Source: JAWHTC01 sp032586155 (GTDB lineage: Bacteria; Pseudomonadota; Alphaproteobacteria; Rhodobacterales; Rhodobacteraceae). From it: DNA of 64,000 nucleotides. The translations under genes were made by a program, and so were the position numbers. The stretch spans positions 124,001 to 188,000 of the forward strand of contig NZ_JAWHTC010000002.1 in NCBI RefSeq assembly GCF_032586155.1, written 5' to 3'. This document shows, in pieces, positions 17,515-25,488 of this stretch; within the stretch, counting starts at the first letter, position 1; each line of letters starts with the position of its first letter. The notes below the pieces were generated by a model. The model worked only from the letters and a program-made list of their open reading frames with translations. It was not told the origin of the DNA and made no database searches.

Positions 17515-18783
17515 ATGGATCAGATCATCGTCACCGGCAATGGTGAGCTTTCCGGCGAAATCCCCATCGCGGGGGCCAAGAACGCCTGTTTGACCCTCAT
17601 GCCCGCCACCCTGCTCAGCGACGAGCCGCTGACGCTGACCAACGCGCCGCGGCTTTCCGACATCAAGACCATGACCGAGCTGCTGTCGTCCTTGGGTGCT
17701 GAGGTTACCTCGCTGCAGGACGGGCAGGTGCTGGCCATGTCGAGCCACGACATCAACAACCACGTCGCCGACTATGACATCGTGCGCAAGATGCGCGCCT
17801 CCAACCTGGTTCTGGGCCCGATGCTGGCGCGTCTGGGTCACGCGGTCGTCTCGCTGCCCGGCGGCTGTGCCATCGGCGCGCGCCCGATGGACCTGCATAT
17901 TCACGGTCTCGAAGCGATGGGCGCCGAGATCGAACTCAAGGACGGCTACCTCCATGCCAAGGCTCCCGGCGGTCTCAAGGGGGCGACGATCGAGTTTTCC
18001 TTTGCCTCGGTCGGTGCCACTGAAAACGTGTTGATGGCCGCCACCCTGGCCAAGGGCACCACGGTCCTGAAAAACGCCGCCCGCGAGCCCGAGATCGTCG
18101 ATCTCGCCACCTGCCTGCGCTCGATGGGCGCGCAGATCGAGGGCGACGGCACCTCGACCATCACCATCCAGGGCGTTGACCGGCTGCACGGCGCGACCCA
18201 CCCGGTTGTCACCGACCGGATCGAACTTGGCACCTACATGTTGGCCCCGGCCATTGCCGGTGGCGAGGTCGAATGCCTCGGCGGCAAGCTGTCGCTGGTG
18301 CAAAGCTTTGTCGACAAGCTGGAACAGGCCGGTGTCGAAGTCACCGAAACCGAACGCGGCCTCAAGGTCGCCCGCCGCAATGGCCGGATCAAGGCGGTGG
18401 ATGTCACAACCGAGCCCTTCCCCGGCTTCCCCACCGATCTGCAGGCCCAGATGATGGCGCTGCTCTGCACCGCCGATGGCACCAGCGTGCTGGAAGAGAA
18501 GATCTTTGAAAACCGATTTATGCACGCCCCGGAACTGACCCGGATGGGCGCCAGCATTGATGTCCAGGGCGGCACCGCCACCGTGCACGGGGTTGACCAG
18601 CTCAAAGGGGCGCCGGTGATGGCGACCGACCTGCGGGCCTCCGTTTCGCTGATCCTGGCCGGGCTGGCGGCCGAAGGCGAAACCATGGTCAGCCGGGTCT
18701 ATCACCTGGACCGTGGCTATGAACACGTTGTGCGCAAGCTCGAGGGCGTCGGCGCCAAGATCGAACGGATCAAAGGCTCATGA
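17515..18783 (+). CDS. murA: UDP-N-acetylglucosamine 1-carboxyvinyltransferase
   Basis: 422 residues, the full EPSP-synthase-like double fold. AGAKNACLTLMPATLL is the N-terminal substrate motif, and PGGCAIGARPMDLHI holds the catalytic, fosfomycin-sensitive cysteine near 118. It transfers enolpyruvate from PEP to UDP-GlcNAc, the first committed step of peptidoglycan synthesis. Overlaps the DUF2948 gene by 4 bp. Confidence 0.97.
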   Translation: MDQIIVTGNGELSGEIPIAGAKNACLTLMPATLLSDEPLTLTNAPRLSDIKTMTELLSSLGAEVTSLQDGQVLAMSSHDINNHVADYDIVRKMRASNLVLGPMLARLGHAVVSLPGGCAIGARPMDLHIHGLEAMGAEIELKDGYLHAKAPGGLKGATIEFSFASVGATENVLMAATLAKGTTVLKNAAREPEIVDLATCLRSMGAQIEGDGTSTITIQGVDRLHGATHPVVTDRIELGTYMLAPAIAGGEVECLGGKLSLVQSFVDKLEQAGVEVTETERGLKVARRNGRIKAVDVTTEPFPGFPTDLQAQMMALLCTADGTSVLEEKIFENRFMHAPELTRMGASIDVQGGTATVHGVDQLKGAPVMATDLRASVSLILAGLAAEGETMVSRVYHLDRGYEHVVRKLEGVGAKIERIKGS

Positions 18784-19250
18784 GTGACGACGCCACATTT
18801 GAAGACAGCCACGACAAGCCGGTCAATATCGGTGCGCTCGATGCGGACGACCTCCAGGTCATTTCGGCGCTGTGTCAGGACGCGGTGTTCCCGATCACCG
18901 AAATGCGCTGGCAGGCCAAGGCGCAACGCTTCGCGCTGCTGTTGAACCGGTTCCGCTGGGAAGACCCGGGCCAGGATCGCCATGGCCCCGAACGGGTGCA
19001 ATCTCTTCTGGTGTTCGACAATGTGCTCGGAGTCGCGAGCCAGGGCATTGATCGGTCTCAGTCCGACATGGTGCTGTCGCTGCTGTCAATCGCCTGGAAC
19101 ACCGGTGACGACGGCGCCGGCGAGATCCGCCTGACCCTCGCCGGTGATGGCGCGATCCGCCTGAAGGCCGAGGCCATTGAGGCCGGGTTGCGCGATGTCA
19201 CCCGCCCCTACCGCGCGCCCTCGCGCAGCGCCCCGGATCACCCGGCCTGA
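18780..19250 (+). CDS. DUF2948 family protein
   Basis: 156 residues with the DUF2948 features: ALDADDLQVISALCQDAV, ITEMRWQAKAQRFALLLNRF and a C-terminal GDGAIRLKAEAIEAGLRDV. Function unknown. It follows murA with a 4-bp overlap, an arrangement that is usual in Rhodobacterales (often before hisD, which is absent here). Confidence 0.88.
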   Translation: MSDDATFEDSHDKPVNIGALDADDLQVISALCQDAVFPITEMRWQAKAQRFALLLNRFRWEDPGQDRHGPERVQSLLVFDNVLGVASQGIDRSQSDMVLSLLSIAWNTGDDGAGEIRLTLAGDGAIRLKAEAIEAGLRDVTRPYRAPSRSAPDHPA

Positions 19251-19369
19251 AAGGGGCTTGGCCCGGATGGCTTGCAATCCGGTTCCGGACCGAAGCAGTC
19301 ATTTGCCTAGAAGCGCCCTTAGGCGTTCCCGCAGTGTCCGCTTGAGACCCCAAGCGCCGTTCCACCGCC

Positions 19370-19690
19370 TTAGCCGAACGCCTCGACCACATCATACATC
19401 ACCGGCTCAAAGCTCTTGCACATCCCGGCAAACTTGCGGTTGCGTTCACGCATTTCCGGGGTGCGCAGCATGGCCTGGAAATCCTCGCGCCTTTCCCATT
19501 GCGAATAATTTGCGATTCTGGTCTGCGCATCATTGATATGCAGCCCCGCCCCGATGAACCCCGGCTGTTTCGAAATGAACTCGGCATAAGCATCGGTCAG
19601 CGCCTCCATCAGGTCGTGCGCCGTGCCCGGGGTCATCTCGAACGTGGTGATCACCGTCTGAAAGTCATTGTCTTTGGCGATGCTTGGCAT
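19370..19690 (-). CDS. Antibiotic biosynthesis monooxygenase (ABM) domain protein
   Basis: 106 residues from ATG 19690 (GAGGAGA upstream); the 171-residue frame is an extension. The ABM fold is suggested by an ITTFEMTPGTAHDLMEALTD strand-helix, FISKQPGFIGAGLHIN and YSQWERREDFQAML, where the YxxW..R pattern is typical. ABM proteins act as quinone/haem monooxygenases or have unknown roles. Stands alone. Confidence 0.8.
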   Translation of the reverse strand: MPSIAKDNDFQTVITTFEMTPGTAHDLMEALTDAYAEFISKQPGFIGAGLHINDAQTRIANYSQWERREDFQAMLRTPEMRERNRKFAGMCKSFEPVMYDVVEAFG

Positions 19691-19861
19691 GGTCTGTCTC
19701 CTCGGGCTGGCGCGTTGCCCCAAGGTTAGCGGCTTTGCCCGCCCCGTCAATGCTGCGCCGTGTTTTGCGGCGGCATCTCGGCCCCACGCCCGACCTGCGT
19801 TAACCCATTGTTTACCCTGCTTAACCAATACTTGCGCCCGCAACCAGCGACAGGCAACACC

Positions 19862-20572
19862 ATGGGAGTGATCAACGCCAGCCAACGATATCCAACCCCC
19901 ATCCGGGCTTTGGCCCGGCTCGGGCTGGCGCTATGCCTGATTGCCGGGCCGATCCACCCTGCCAGCGCCGGGGCCTGGCCGCGCGACAAGCGCAGCGGCT
20001 TCGTCTCGGTCGCGTCACGGGTCTCGGCAACCTCGTGGGCCGGACCTCACAACGTCTATTCAACCGTCTATCTCGAATACGGGCTGGGCCGGAACCTCAC
20101 CGCCGGAGTCGACATCGGCCATGGCATATCCGGCACCGGCAAGGCGGTGTTCTTCCTGCGCAAATCCCTGCCGCCCACCCCGAACGGCCATATCTTTGCC
20201 GGCGAACTGGGCCTCGGCCTGATCGCGGGTGAGCCCGCGATCCGCCCCGGCCTGTCCTATGGCAAAGACTTGTCCCGGCGCGGTGGCCGCACGGGTTGGC
20301 TCTCGCTCGAAACCACCGCCGAAATCCGCCTGGACAGCGGTCAGACCGACTTCAAGGCCGATGTCACCCTTGGTCTCAATCATGGGGACCGGTTCAAATC
20401 CATGCTTCAAGTGCAGACCGGCATCCGCCATGGCGATCCCGGTTTTGTACGTGCTGCACCGTCCGTCGCAATCAAGGTGGGCAAGAAAACCCATCTGGAA
20501 CTTGGCGGCACCGCCGGTCTGATCGGCGACAAGAGTTACGGGTTCAAAATCGGATTCTGGCGCAGCTTCTGA
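19862..20572 (+). CDS. Outer-membrane beta-barrel-like protein with signal peptide
   Basis: 236 residues from ATG 19862 (weak ribosome binding site; an upstream start at 19760 in frame is possible). A signal peptide ends near LIAGPIHPASA. The rest alternates hydrophobic and polar residues in strand-sized segments (VYSTVYLEYGLGRNLTAGVD, KTHLELGGTAGLIGDKSYG) and ends in phenylalanine (FWRSF), as is usual for BAM-inserted proteins. The family is not known to me. A near-CtrA site TTAACCCATTGTTTA lies at 19800-19814, 48 bp before the start. Confidence 0.65.
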   Translation: MGVINASQRYPTPIRALARLGLALCLIAGPIHPASAGAWPRDKRSGFVSVASRVSATSWAGPHNVYSTVYLEYGLGRNLTAGVDIGHGISGTGKAVFFLRKSLPPTPNGHIFAGELGLGLIAGEPAIRPGLSYGKDLSRRGGRTGWLSLETTAEIRLDSGQTDFKADVTLGLNHGDRFKSMLQVQTGIRHGDPGFVRAAPSVAIKVGKKTHLELGGTAGLIGDKSYGFKIGFWRSF

Positions 20573-20635
20573 GCCGCGCACGGGCAAACGGCCCACCAGA
20601 TCGGCGGGCCGCCGTCGGTTGCCATTCAACCGGAC

Positions 20636-22918
20636 TCAATCCACCCGGATTTTCACCGCCACCTCACCGTGCACCGGTTCGCTCCAGTGGATCTCGACCT
20701 GACCGTTGTTGATCCCGGTCGCGAGGTTGACGAAAGGTTGTTCGCGATTGGGTGTGCCCGCTGCGTTGCGGATTGCCCCGATAGGTTGCACGCTTTCAAC
20801 ATTTCTGGCTCGCCCGCCAAATGGCAGTTTCGGCGCGCCATCCACGGTCCAGATCTGGGCATCGCAGGCCTCGACATGATTGATCAACAGCGGGCTTTCG
20901 GTTGCCACATCAACCAGATTGTACATGTTGCCCGCGAAACTCACGTTCTTGAACTTGGCATAATCGAGATCGGCAAAGCTGGTATCGACCCGCTCGACCC
21001 GCTCGATACCGCCGCCGATGGTGCGGAAACTGTTGCCCTGCACCACCACGTGGTTCAGGGAATGACCGCTGCCATGCGGTTTGACGACGATAAAGCTGAA
21101 CCGCGGCACGGTATCGCTACACAGGAAGACGTTGTCGGTGATGTTGAGTTGGCTGAAGGGCAGCTCCGACTCGATGGTTGGCTGCTTGCCGTATTCGTTT
21201 GTCCATTCGAGGAAGCAGTTGTCAATATGGTTGCCATCGACCTTCGCTCGCGCAATTGCCTCGCCAATCACGATTCCGGCGGTGCGCCGCGCCTGGGTGG
21301 CGTTGTCGCTCTGAGAGAGGTGGTTTCCGGTGATCACCGGACCGGTCCCGCCCAAAACCGCGAAATGCCGGAACCGGGTCGCGTGGTTGTCGCGCAGCTT
21401 CACATCGTTGCCCGCCGCATTCAGCACGATCGACACCCGGTCCTGGGCGAGAACGTCGTTTTCGTTCGACAGGAAATGGCAGCGGTCCACCAGCAGTCCC
21501 TGACAGCCCTCGCCGGGCGAGGTGATGGCACGCTGCAACGGGCGGGTGAAGAAACAATCGCGCAGCGCAAAACCCACCCCGCCGGGCGCCAGGCAGATGC
21601 CGCTCGACTTGCTGTTGCAACGGAACTTGATGTCGGCCAGCGCGAAGCTGCCCAGCCGGTCAAAACCGCTGAAATCCAACAAGTATTTGAACCGGGTGAA
21701 GGTGAATGTCTGGGTGCCCTCCGCATCATAAAGTTCACGGTTGAGCTCGACCTCCTGGGTCGCCACGTTGACCGCACGGACATAGATTTCGCGCCCCACC
21801 CCACTGCCGGTAACAAGCGACCCGACCGCGATACTTGCCACGTTGACCACCCCGGTCAGCGTCTTGCTGTCATTCACCGAATAGGTCGCCTGGCTGGTTA
21901 CGACGTCACTGTGCCACACCGCATCGCCCTTGGCCTCGAACTGGCCGTTGCGGATCATTCGGCGGGTGGCATAAGTCGTCCGGTTAGGCGTGGCCGCCTG
22001 CATATCGACCGGCGCGGTCACCTCGACCCGCAACCCGCCCATGTCGAGCGTTTCATGCCCCTCCCCGTTCAGAAGCACCTGAAACGCCTTCTTGAAGGCC
22101 AGTTCCTCACTGCCGAACGCATCGAGATAGGCCGGCAGGTGAAAGTCCCGGGTCAGGTCGAGAATGGCCGCGTCCGGCATCGTGACTGTGCCTTCGAACC
22201 GGACCTCGTTTTCGAAACTCATGCTGTCGCCAAGGTGATAAATCCCTGCGGGCACCACCACCCGACGGCCATCTGCATCGGCGTCCGCCGCCTCGAACGC
22301 GGCCAAGTCATCACTTGTGCCGTCGCCAATCGCGCCATAGTCGCGCACATCGACCCAGCCCATCATGTCGCGCAGGACCACATGGGTGACGTCCTCGATC
22401 ACGATATCGTCGACCCGTACGATCCCGCCGGAGGGTCCTCTCAGGTCGATGCCAAAATGGCCGTAAAGAGGTTCGCGACCCCAGGCCATGTCGACGCCGC
22501 AACGCGCGCCCGCGCCGACAATGGCGCTCACTTCGACCACCTCGCCATGTTGGGTCAGCGCCGTGGTCGGACCCCGTTCGGTCAACCCACCCACATGCTG
22601 TCCCCCCGCCCCACCCGCCCAGGCCGCCACCCGCACCCCCGGCAGGTCACCGCTCACGGCCTTCACCCGGGCGGTGATGCGCAGGTAGCAGCCCGGCAAC
22701 AGCGGCGTCTCGCCCATGTAACGCAGCTTTTGGGTCGCATCGACTTTCTGCAATTCCAGGCAGCCGCCGAAATCCTGGTCCGCCGGGACCAGCGCCGCAT
22801 TGAGCGCGTTTTCATAGGTGTCCTGCCCGGGGGTGCCGTCCTGACTCGACCACATGTCCAGCCCGCCGGCGAATGCGGGCGGCATAAAGACCGCGCCATC
22901 GGTAATTGCCTTGTTCAT
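20636..22918 (-). CDS. Large right-handed beta-helix (pectate lyase_3-like) protein
   Basis: 760 residues from ATG 22918, preceded by GAGAGGGA. The N-terminal 190 residues look like a carbohydrate-binding/jelly-roll domain (YLRITARVKAV, HFGIDLRGPSG). VRDYGAIGDGTSDDLAAFEAA at about 205-225 is the Pectate_lyase_3 entry motif, and N-x-F/x-N repeat turns (DNHIDNCFLEW, NSFRTIGGG) mark the beta-helix. No signal peptide is evident. Glycan binding or cleavage at the cell surface is likely; some phage tailspikes share this fold, but no phage genes are near. Confidence 0.75.
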   Translation of the reverse strand: MNKAITDGAVFMPPAFAGGLDMWSSQDGTPGQDTYENALNAALVPADQDFGGCLELQKVDATQKLRYMGETPLLPGCYLRITARVKAVSGDLPGVRVAAWAGGAGGQHVGGLTERGPTTALTQHGEVVEVSAIVGAGARCGVDMAWGREPLYGHFGIDLRGPSGGIVRVDDIVIEDVTHVVLRDMMGWVDVRDYGAIGDGTSDDLAAFEAADADADGRRVVVPAGIYHLGDSMSFENEVRFEGTVTMPDAAILDLTRDFHLPAYLDAFGSEELAFKKAFQVLLNGEGHETLDMGGLRVEVTAPVDMQAATPNRTTYATRRMIRNGQFEAKGDAVWHSDVVTSQATYSVNDSKTLTGVVNVASIAVGSLVTGSGVGREIYVRAVNVATQEVELNRELYDAEGTQTFTFTRFKYLLDFSGFDRLGSFALADIKFRCNSKSSGICLAPGGVGFALRDCFFTRPLQRAITSPGEGCQGLLVDRCHFLSNENDVLAQDRVSIVLNAAGNDVKLRDNHATRFRHFAVLGGTGPVITGNHLSQSDNATQARRTAGIVIGEAIARAKVDGNHIDNCFLEWTNEYGKQPTIESELPFSQLNITDNVFLCSDTVPRFSFIVVKPHGSGHSLNHVVVQGNSFRTIGGGIERVERVDTSFADLDYAKFKNVSFAGNMYNLVDVATESPLLINHVEACDAQIWTVDGAPKLPFGGRARNVESVQPIGAIRNAAGTPNREQPFVNLATGINNGQVEIHWSEPVHGEVAVKIRVD

Positions 22919-23256
22919 CAGATTCCCTCTCGGCATCCGCACGGACCACCTGCCCGAATGCCGCTTGCTACACTGGATGTCACATGCCACGGACCACATG
23001 GGCCCGGCAGGAAAGGGAGGTATCAACAGTCTCTTAATACGGCCTGAGGCCACCGCACGGTGGCGCGCACCCCCACCGCGCGCGCAACACCACCGTGCGC
23101 CACGTCAAGCTTTGGTGCCGTTAACCGGTTCATGAAAAAATGCCCGACAGGTACCCGACAGATACCCGACAGGTTCCAGCCCCCTTTCCGGGGACCGCAC
23201 GGTGTCGTTAACGATTAGCCTGGCGTGGATTTCACCGCACCATTCGGGGCATGGGT
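22919..23256. other. 338-bp intergenic region with phased repeats
   Basis: Between the beta-helix gene (minus, start 22918) and yqeY (minus, end 23257). No gene is visible. It contains the three-unit 11-bp array at 23143-23175 and short TTAACC elements (for example 23120-23125). Confidence 0.6.
23143..23175. repeat. Three 11-bp tandem repeats (CCCGACAGRTA)
   Basis: CCCGACAGGTA, CCCGACAGATA and CCCGACAGGTT follow without spacers. The inner 15-mer GACAGATACCCGACA is identical to 12528-12542 in the intergenic region before infA, where the units also repeat at 11 bp. This suggests a common DNA-binding protein with sites on one face of the helix. Confidence 0.75.
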
Positions 23257-23718
23257 TTAGCCGCTCAGACGATCCTTGATCATCGGGCCAACCGCACCGA
23301 AATCCATCTGCCCGGTGAACTGCGCCTTAAGCGCTCCCATCACCTTGCCCATATCACGGATCGAACTCGCTTCGGTTGCAGTGATGGTCTCGTTGATCGC
23401 TGCCTCAACCTCGTCCGCATTCAGCTGACGGGGCAGAAAATCCTCGATCACACCAATCTCGGCCAGCTCGCGTTCGGCAAGGTCCAGCCGCCCACCTTCT
23501 TCATAGGCACGCGCGCTTTCCTGGCGCTGCTTCACCATCTTGCCAAGGATGGCCAGGACCTCGGCGTCGCCAACACCCTCGTCATTGCCCTCGCCACGCG
23601 CGGCAATATCACGATCCTTGATCGCCGCGTTGATCAGGCGCAACGTCGACAGCCGCTCGGCCGCCTTGTCCTTCATCGCCTGTTTCAGCGCTGCGGTTAC
23701 TCGCTCTCTCAGTTCCAT
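23257..23718 (-). CDS. GatB/YqeY domain protein
   Basis: 153 residues from ATG 23718; the frame extends to 23763 with a GTG but this is less likely. ELRERVTAALKQAMKDKA, RLSTLRLINAAIKDRD and the C-terminal GKVMGALKAQFTGQMDFGAV are standard YqeY features; the fold matches the C-terminal tRNA-binding region of GatB. Function is unclear (tRNA-related). It is divergent from carA, separated by a 408-bp repeat-rich region. Confidence 0.92.
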   Translation of the reverse strand: MELRERVTAALKQAMKDKAAERLSTLRLINAAIKDRDIAARGEGNDEGVGDAEVLAILGKMVKQRQESARAYEEGGRLDLAERELAEIGVIEDFLPRQLNADEVEAAINETITATEASSIRDMGKVMGALKAQFTGQMDFGAVGPMIKDRLSG

Positions 23719-23904
23719 GTTCCCATCCAACAAGGCCCGTCCGAGCCCATCCCCATTGCTCACATGAACTCGGACCTTTAATGGTTAGCGCTGACAGTTG
23801 CAAGGTTTCAGACATCTCGCCAAGGGCGGCGAAACACCCTCGAAGGCGCGTGTCACGCAATTTCGAAATCGCGCTCCAACCCGCCTCGCAAACCGGGTGG
23901 CCAT

Positions 23905-23920
23905 GGCTTTTCGAAAAGCC
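23905..23920. repeat. Perfect 16-bp palindrome GGCTTTTCGAAAAGCC
   Basis: GGCTTTTCGAAAAGCC reads the same on both strands. It shares the TTCGAA core with other sites in the same intergenic region, suggesting that this is a family of protein sites or relic repeats rather than a terminator. Confidence 0.6.
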
Positions 23921-23971
23921 TTCTTCCCCGCCAATACCCCCGTTATCCCCTTGACGCTGCAGCGCCGCAAC

Positions 23972-24091
23972 ACTAAAGCGTTTCGAAATCGGCAGGGGGA
24001 CAATGCTGATTTCGAAACGCCTACAACGCTGCGATGTTTCGCGCGCTTCGAGAAAAAATCGCGCTTCTATTTTTTCTCGAAACGCTTTAGT
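23972..24091. repeat. Nested inverted repeats before carA
   Basis: ACTAAAGCGTTTCGA (23972-23986) is the exact reverse complement of TCGAAACGCTTTAGT (24077-24091). Inside, GCGTTTCGAAATC (23978-23990) matches GATTTCGAAACGC (24008-24020) in inverse, and CGAGAAAAAAT (24049-24059) pairs with ATTTTTTCTCG (24069-24079). A single strand could fold into a long branched stem. This is 36 bp before the carA start. Confidence 0.7.
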
Positions 24092-24126
24092 TTCCCGCCA
24101 ATTTGCCCAGCCGTGAGACTCGCCCC

Positions 24127-25287
24127 ATGCCGCTTGATACCCAACCCCACCCAACCGCCTGCCTCGCCCTTGCCGATGGCACCCTGTTCTACGGATACGG
24201 GTTCGGCGCCACCGGGCAGACCACGGCCGAGCTCTGCTTCAACACGGCGATGACCGGATACCAGGAAATCATGACCGATCCGTCCTACGCAGGCCAGGTT
24301 GTAACCTTCACTTTCCCCCATATCGGCAATACCGGCGTCACCCCCGAGGATGACGAAACCGGCGATCCCGTGGCCCGCGGCATGGTGGTCAAATGGGATC
24401 CGACCGAACCTTCGAACTGGCGCGCAACCGAACGTCTGGCCGACTGGCTCGCCGCCCGCGGCCGCATCGCCATCGGCGGAGTCGACACCCGCCGCCTGAC
24501 CCGCGCCATCCGCCAGCAGGGTGCACCGCACGTGGCACTGGCCCACGACCCCGAGGGCAATTTCGACATCGAAGCCCTGGTGGCCGAGGCCCGCGCCTTT
24601 GCCGGGCTCGAAGGCATGGATCTGGCCAAGGAGGTCACCTGCGCCCAAAGCTACCGCTGGGACGAAATGCGCTGGGCCTGGCCCGATGGCTATCCCAAGC
24701 TGGAGGATCCGAAATTCAAGGTTGTCGCCGTCGACTACGGCGCCAAGCGCAACATCCTGCGCTGCCTTGCGTCCGTGGGCTGTGACGTCACCGTCCTGCC
24801 CGCCACTGCCACCGCCGATGAGGTCCTGGCCCACAATCCCGACGGTGTGTTCCTGTCAAACGGTCCCGGCGACCCGGCAGCCACCGGCGAATATGCCGTT
24901 CCGATGATCCAGGACGTTCTGAAAAAGACCGATCTGCCGGTGTTCGGCATCTGCCTCGGTCACCAGATGCTGGCCTTGGCGCTGGGCGCCCAGACCATCA
25001 AAATGAACCACGGCCACCACGGCGCCAACCACCCGGTCAAGGACCTCGAAACTGGCAAGGTCGAGATCACCTCGATGAACCATGGCTTTGCCGTCGACAG
25101 CCAGACCCTGCCCGAGGGCATCAAGGAAACCCATGTTTCACTTTTTGATGGTAGCAATTGTGGCATCGCCATGACTGATCGCCCGGTCTACTCGGTGCAA
25201 TACCACCCCGAGGCCAGCCCGGGCCCGCAAGACAGCTTCTACCTGTTCGAGCGTTTCGCGGCAGAAATGGCAAAACGCGCCAGCTGA
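24127..25287 (+). CDS. carA: Carbamoyl-phosphate synthase small subunit
   Basis: 386 residues. The N-terminal CPSase_sm_chain domain is followed by a class I glutamine amidotransferase with nucleophile cysteine in FGICLGHQMLALALG and the histidine-glutamate of VQYHPEASPGP. It provides ammonia from glutamine for carbamoyl phosphate synthesis (arginine and pyrimidines) with CarB, which is not in this window. The ATG at 24127 was chosen as the conserved start over 24103. Confidence 0.96.
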   Translation: MPLDTQPHPTACLALADGTLFYGYGFGATGQTTAELCFNTAMTGYQEIMTDPSYAGQVVTFTFPHIGNTGVTPEDDETGDPVARGMVVKWDPTEPSNWRATERLADWLAARGRIAIGGVDTRRLTRAIRQQGAPHVALAHDPEGNFDIEALVAEARAFAGLEGMDLAKEVTCAQSYRWDEMRWAWPDGYPKLEDPKFKVVAVDYGAKRNILRCLASVGCDVTVLPATATADEVLAHNPDGVFLSNGPGDPAATGEYAVPMIQDVLKKTDLPVFGICLGHQMLALALGAQTIKMNHGHHGANHPVKDLETGKVEITSMNHGFAVDSQTLPEGIKETHVSLFDGSNCGIAMTDRPVYSVQYHPEASPGPQDSFYLFERFAAEMAKRAS

Positions 25288-25341
25288 TTGGCGGAAAGGT
25301 ATGGCAAAACATCTGAATTGAACCGCATTGGCGTCAATTCG

Positions 25342-25356
25342 TTAACCGGCCATTAA
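25342..25356. promoter_or_regulatory. CtrA-type box 1 (TTAA-N7-TTAA)
   Basis: TTAACCGGCCATTAA fits the CtrA consensus TTAA-N7-TTAA exactly. It lies 132 bp upstream of the MshEN-glycosyltransferase start at 25489. Binding by the response regulator CtrA is inferred. Confidence 0.6.
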
Positions 25357-25376
25357 TCAATTCACCGGCAAAACCC

Positions 25377-25411
25377 GGTTAAAACCCATTGAAATTCAAC
25401 GGGTTTTAACC
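25377..25411. repeat. Perfect 11-bp inverted repeat GGTTAAAACCC/GGGTTTTAACC
   Basis: GGTTAAAACCC (25377-25387) and GGGTTTTAACC (25401-25411) are exact reverse complements with a 13-nt centre. The right arm overlaps the second CtrA-type box. Since it is 90 bp after carA and lacks a T-run, an operator or structured site is more likely than a terminator. Confidence 0.6.
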
Positions 25412-25420
25412 GAATTTTAA
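25406..25420. promoter_or_regulatory. CtrA-type box 2 (TTAA-N7-TTAA)
   Basis: TTAACCGAATTTTAA is a second exact match, 68 bp upstream of the start codon and 64 bp from box 1, so both could regulate one promoter. Confidence 0.6.
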
Positions 25421-25488
25421 CCAAAGTTGCGCAATCCTGAATCCCGGGAAAGCCCCTGCAAGAGGGTGTGACAAGGGTAAGGACTGAC

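Larger units (their letters stand above)
23719..24126. other. 408-bp yqeY-carA region with dense TTCGAA inverted repeats
   Basis: No gene found. The region holds a perfect 16-bp palindrome (23905-23920), TTTCGAAA-type cores at 23861, 23981 and 24010, and several nested inverted repeats described separately. It should include the carA promoter. Confidence 0.6.

Noticed and set aside
19800..19814. TTAACCCATTGTTTA as a CtrA box
   Set aside because: One mismatch in the second TTAA; mentioned with the downstream gene but not listed as a site.
20636..22918. Beta-helix protein as a phage tailspike of a prophage
   Set aside because: No integrase, capsid, portal or other phage genes anywhere in the window.
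20669..23047. A 792-codon open frame opposite the beta-helix gene
   Set aside because: Translation is rich in His, Arg and Pro without domains; the minus strand has the Pectate_lyase_3 motif and repeats.
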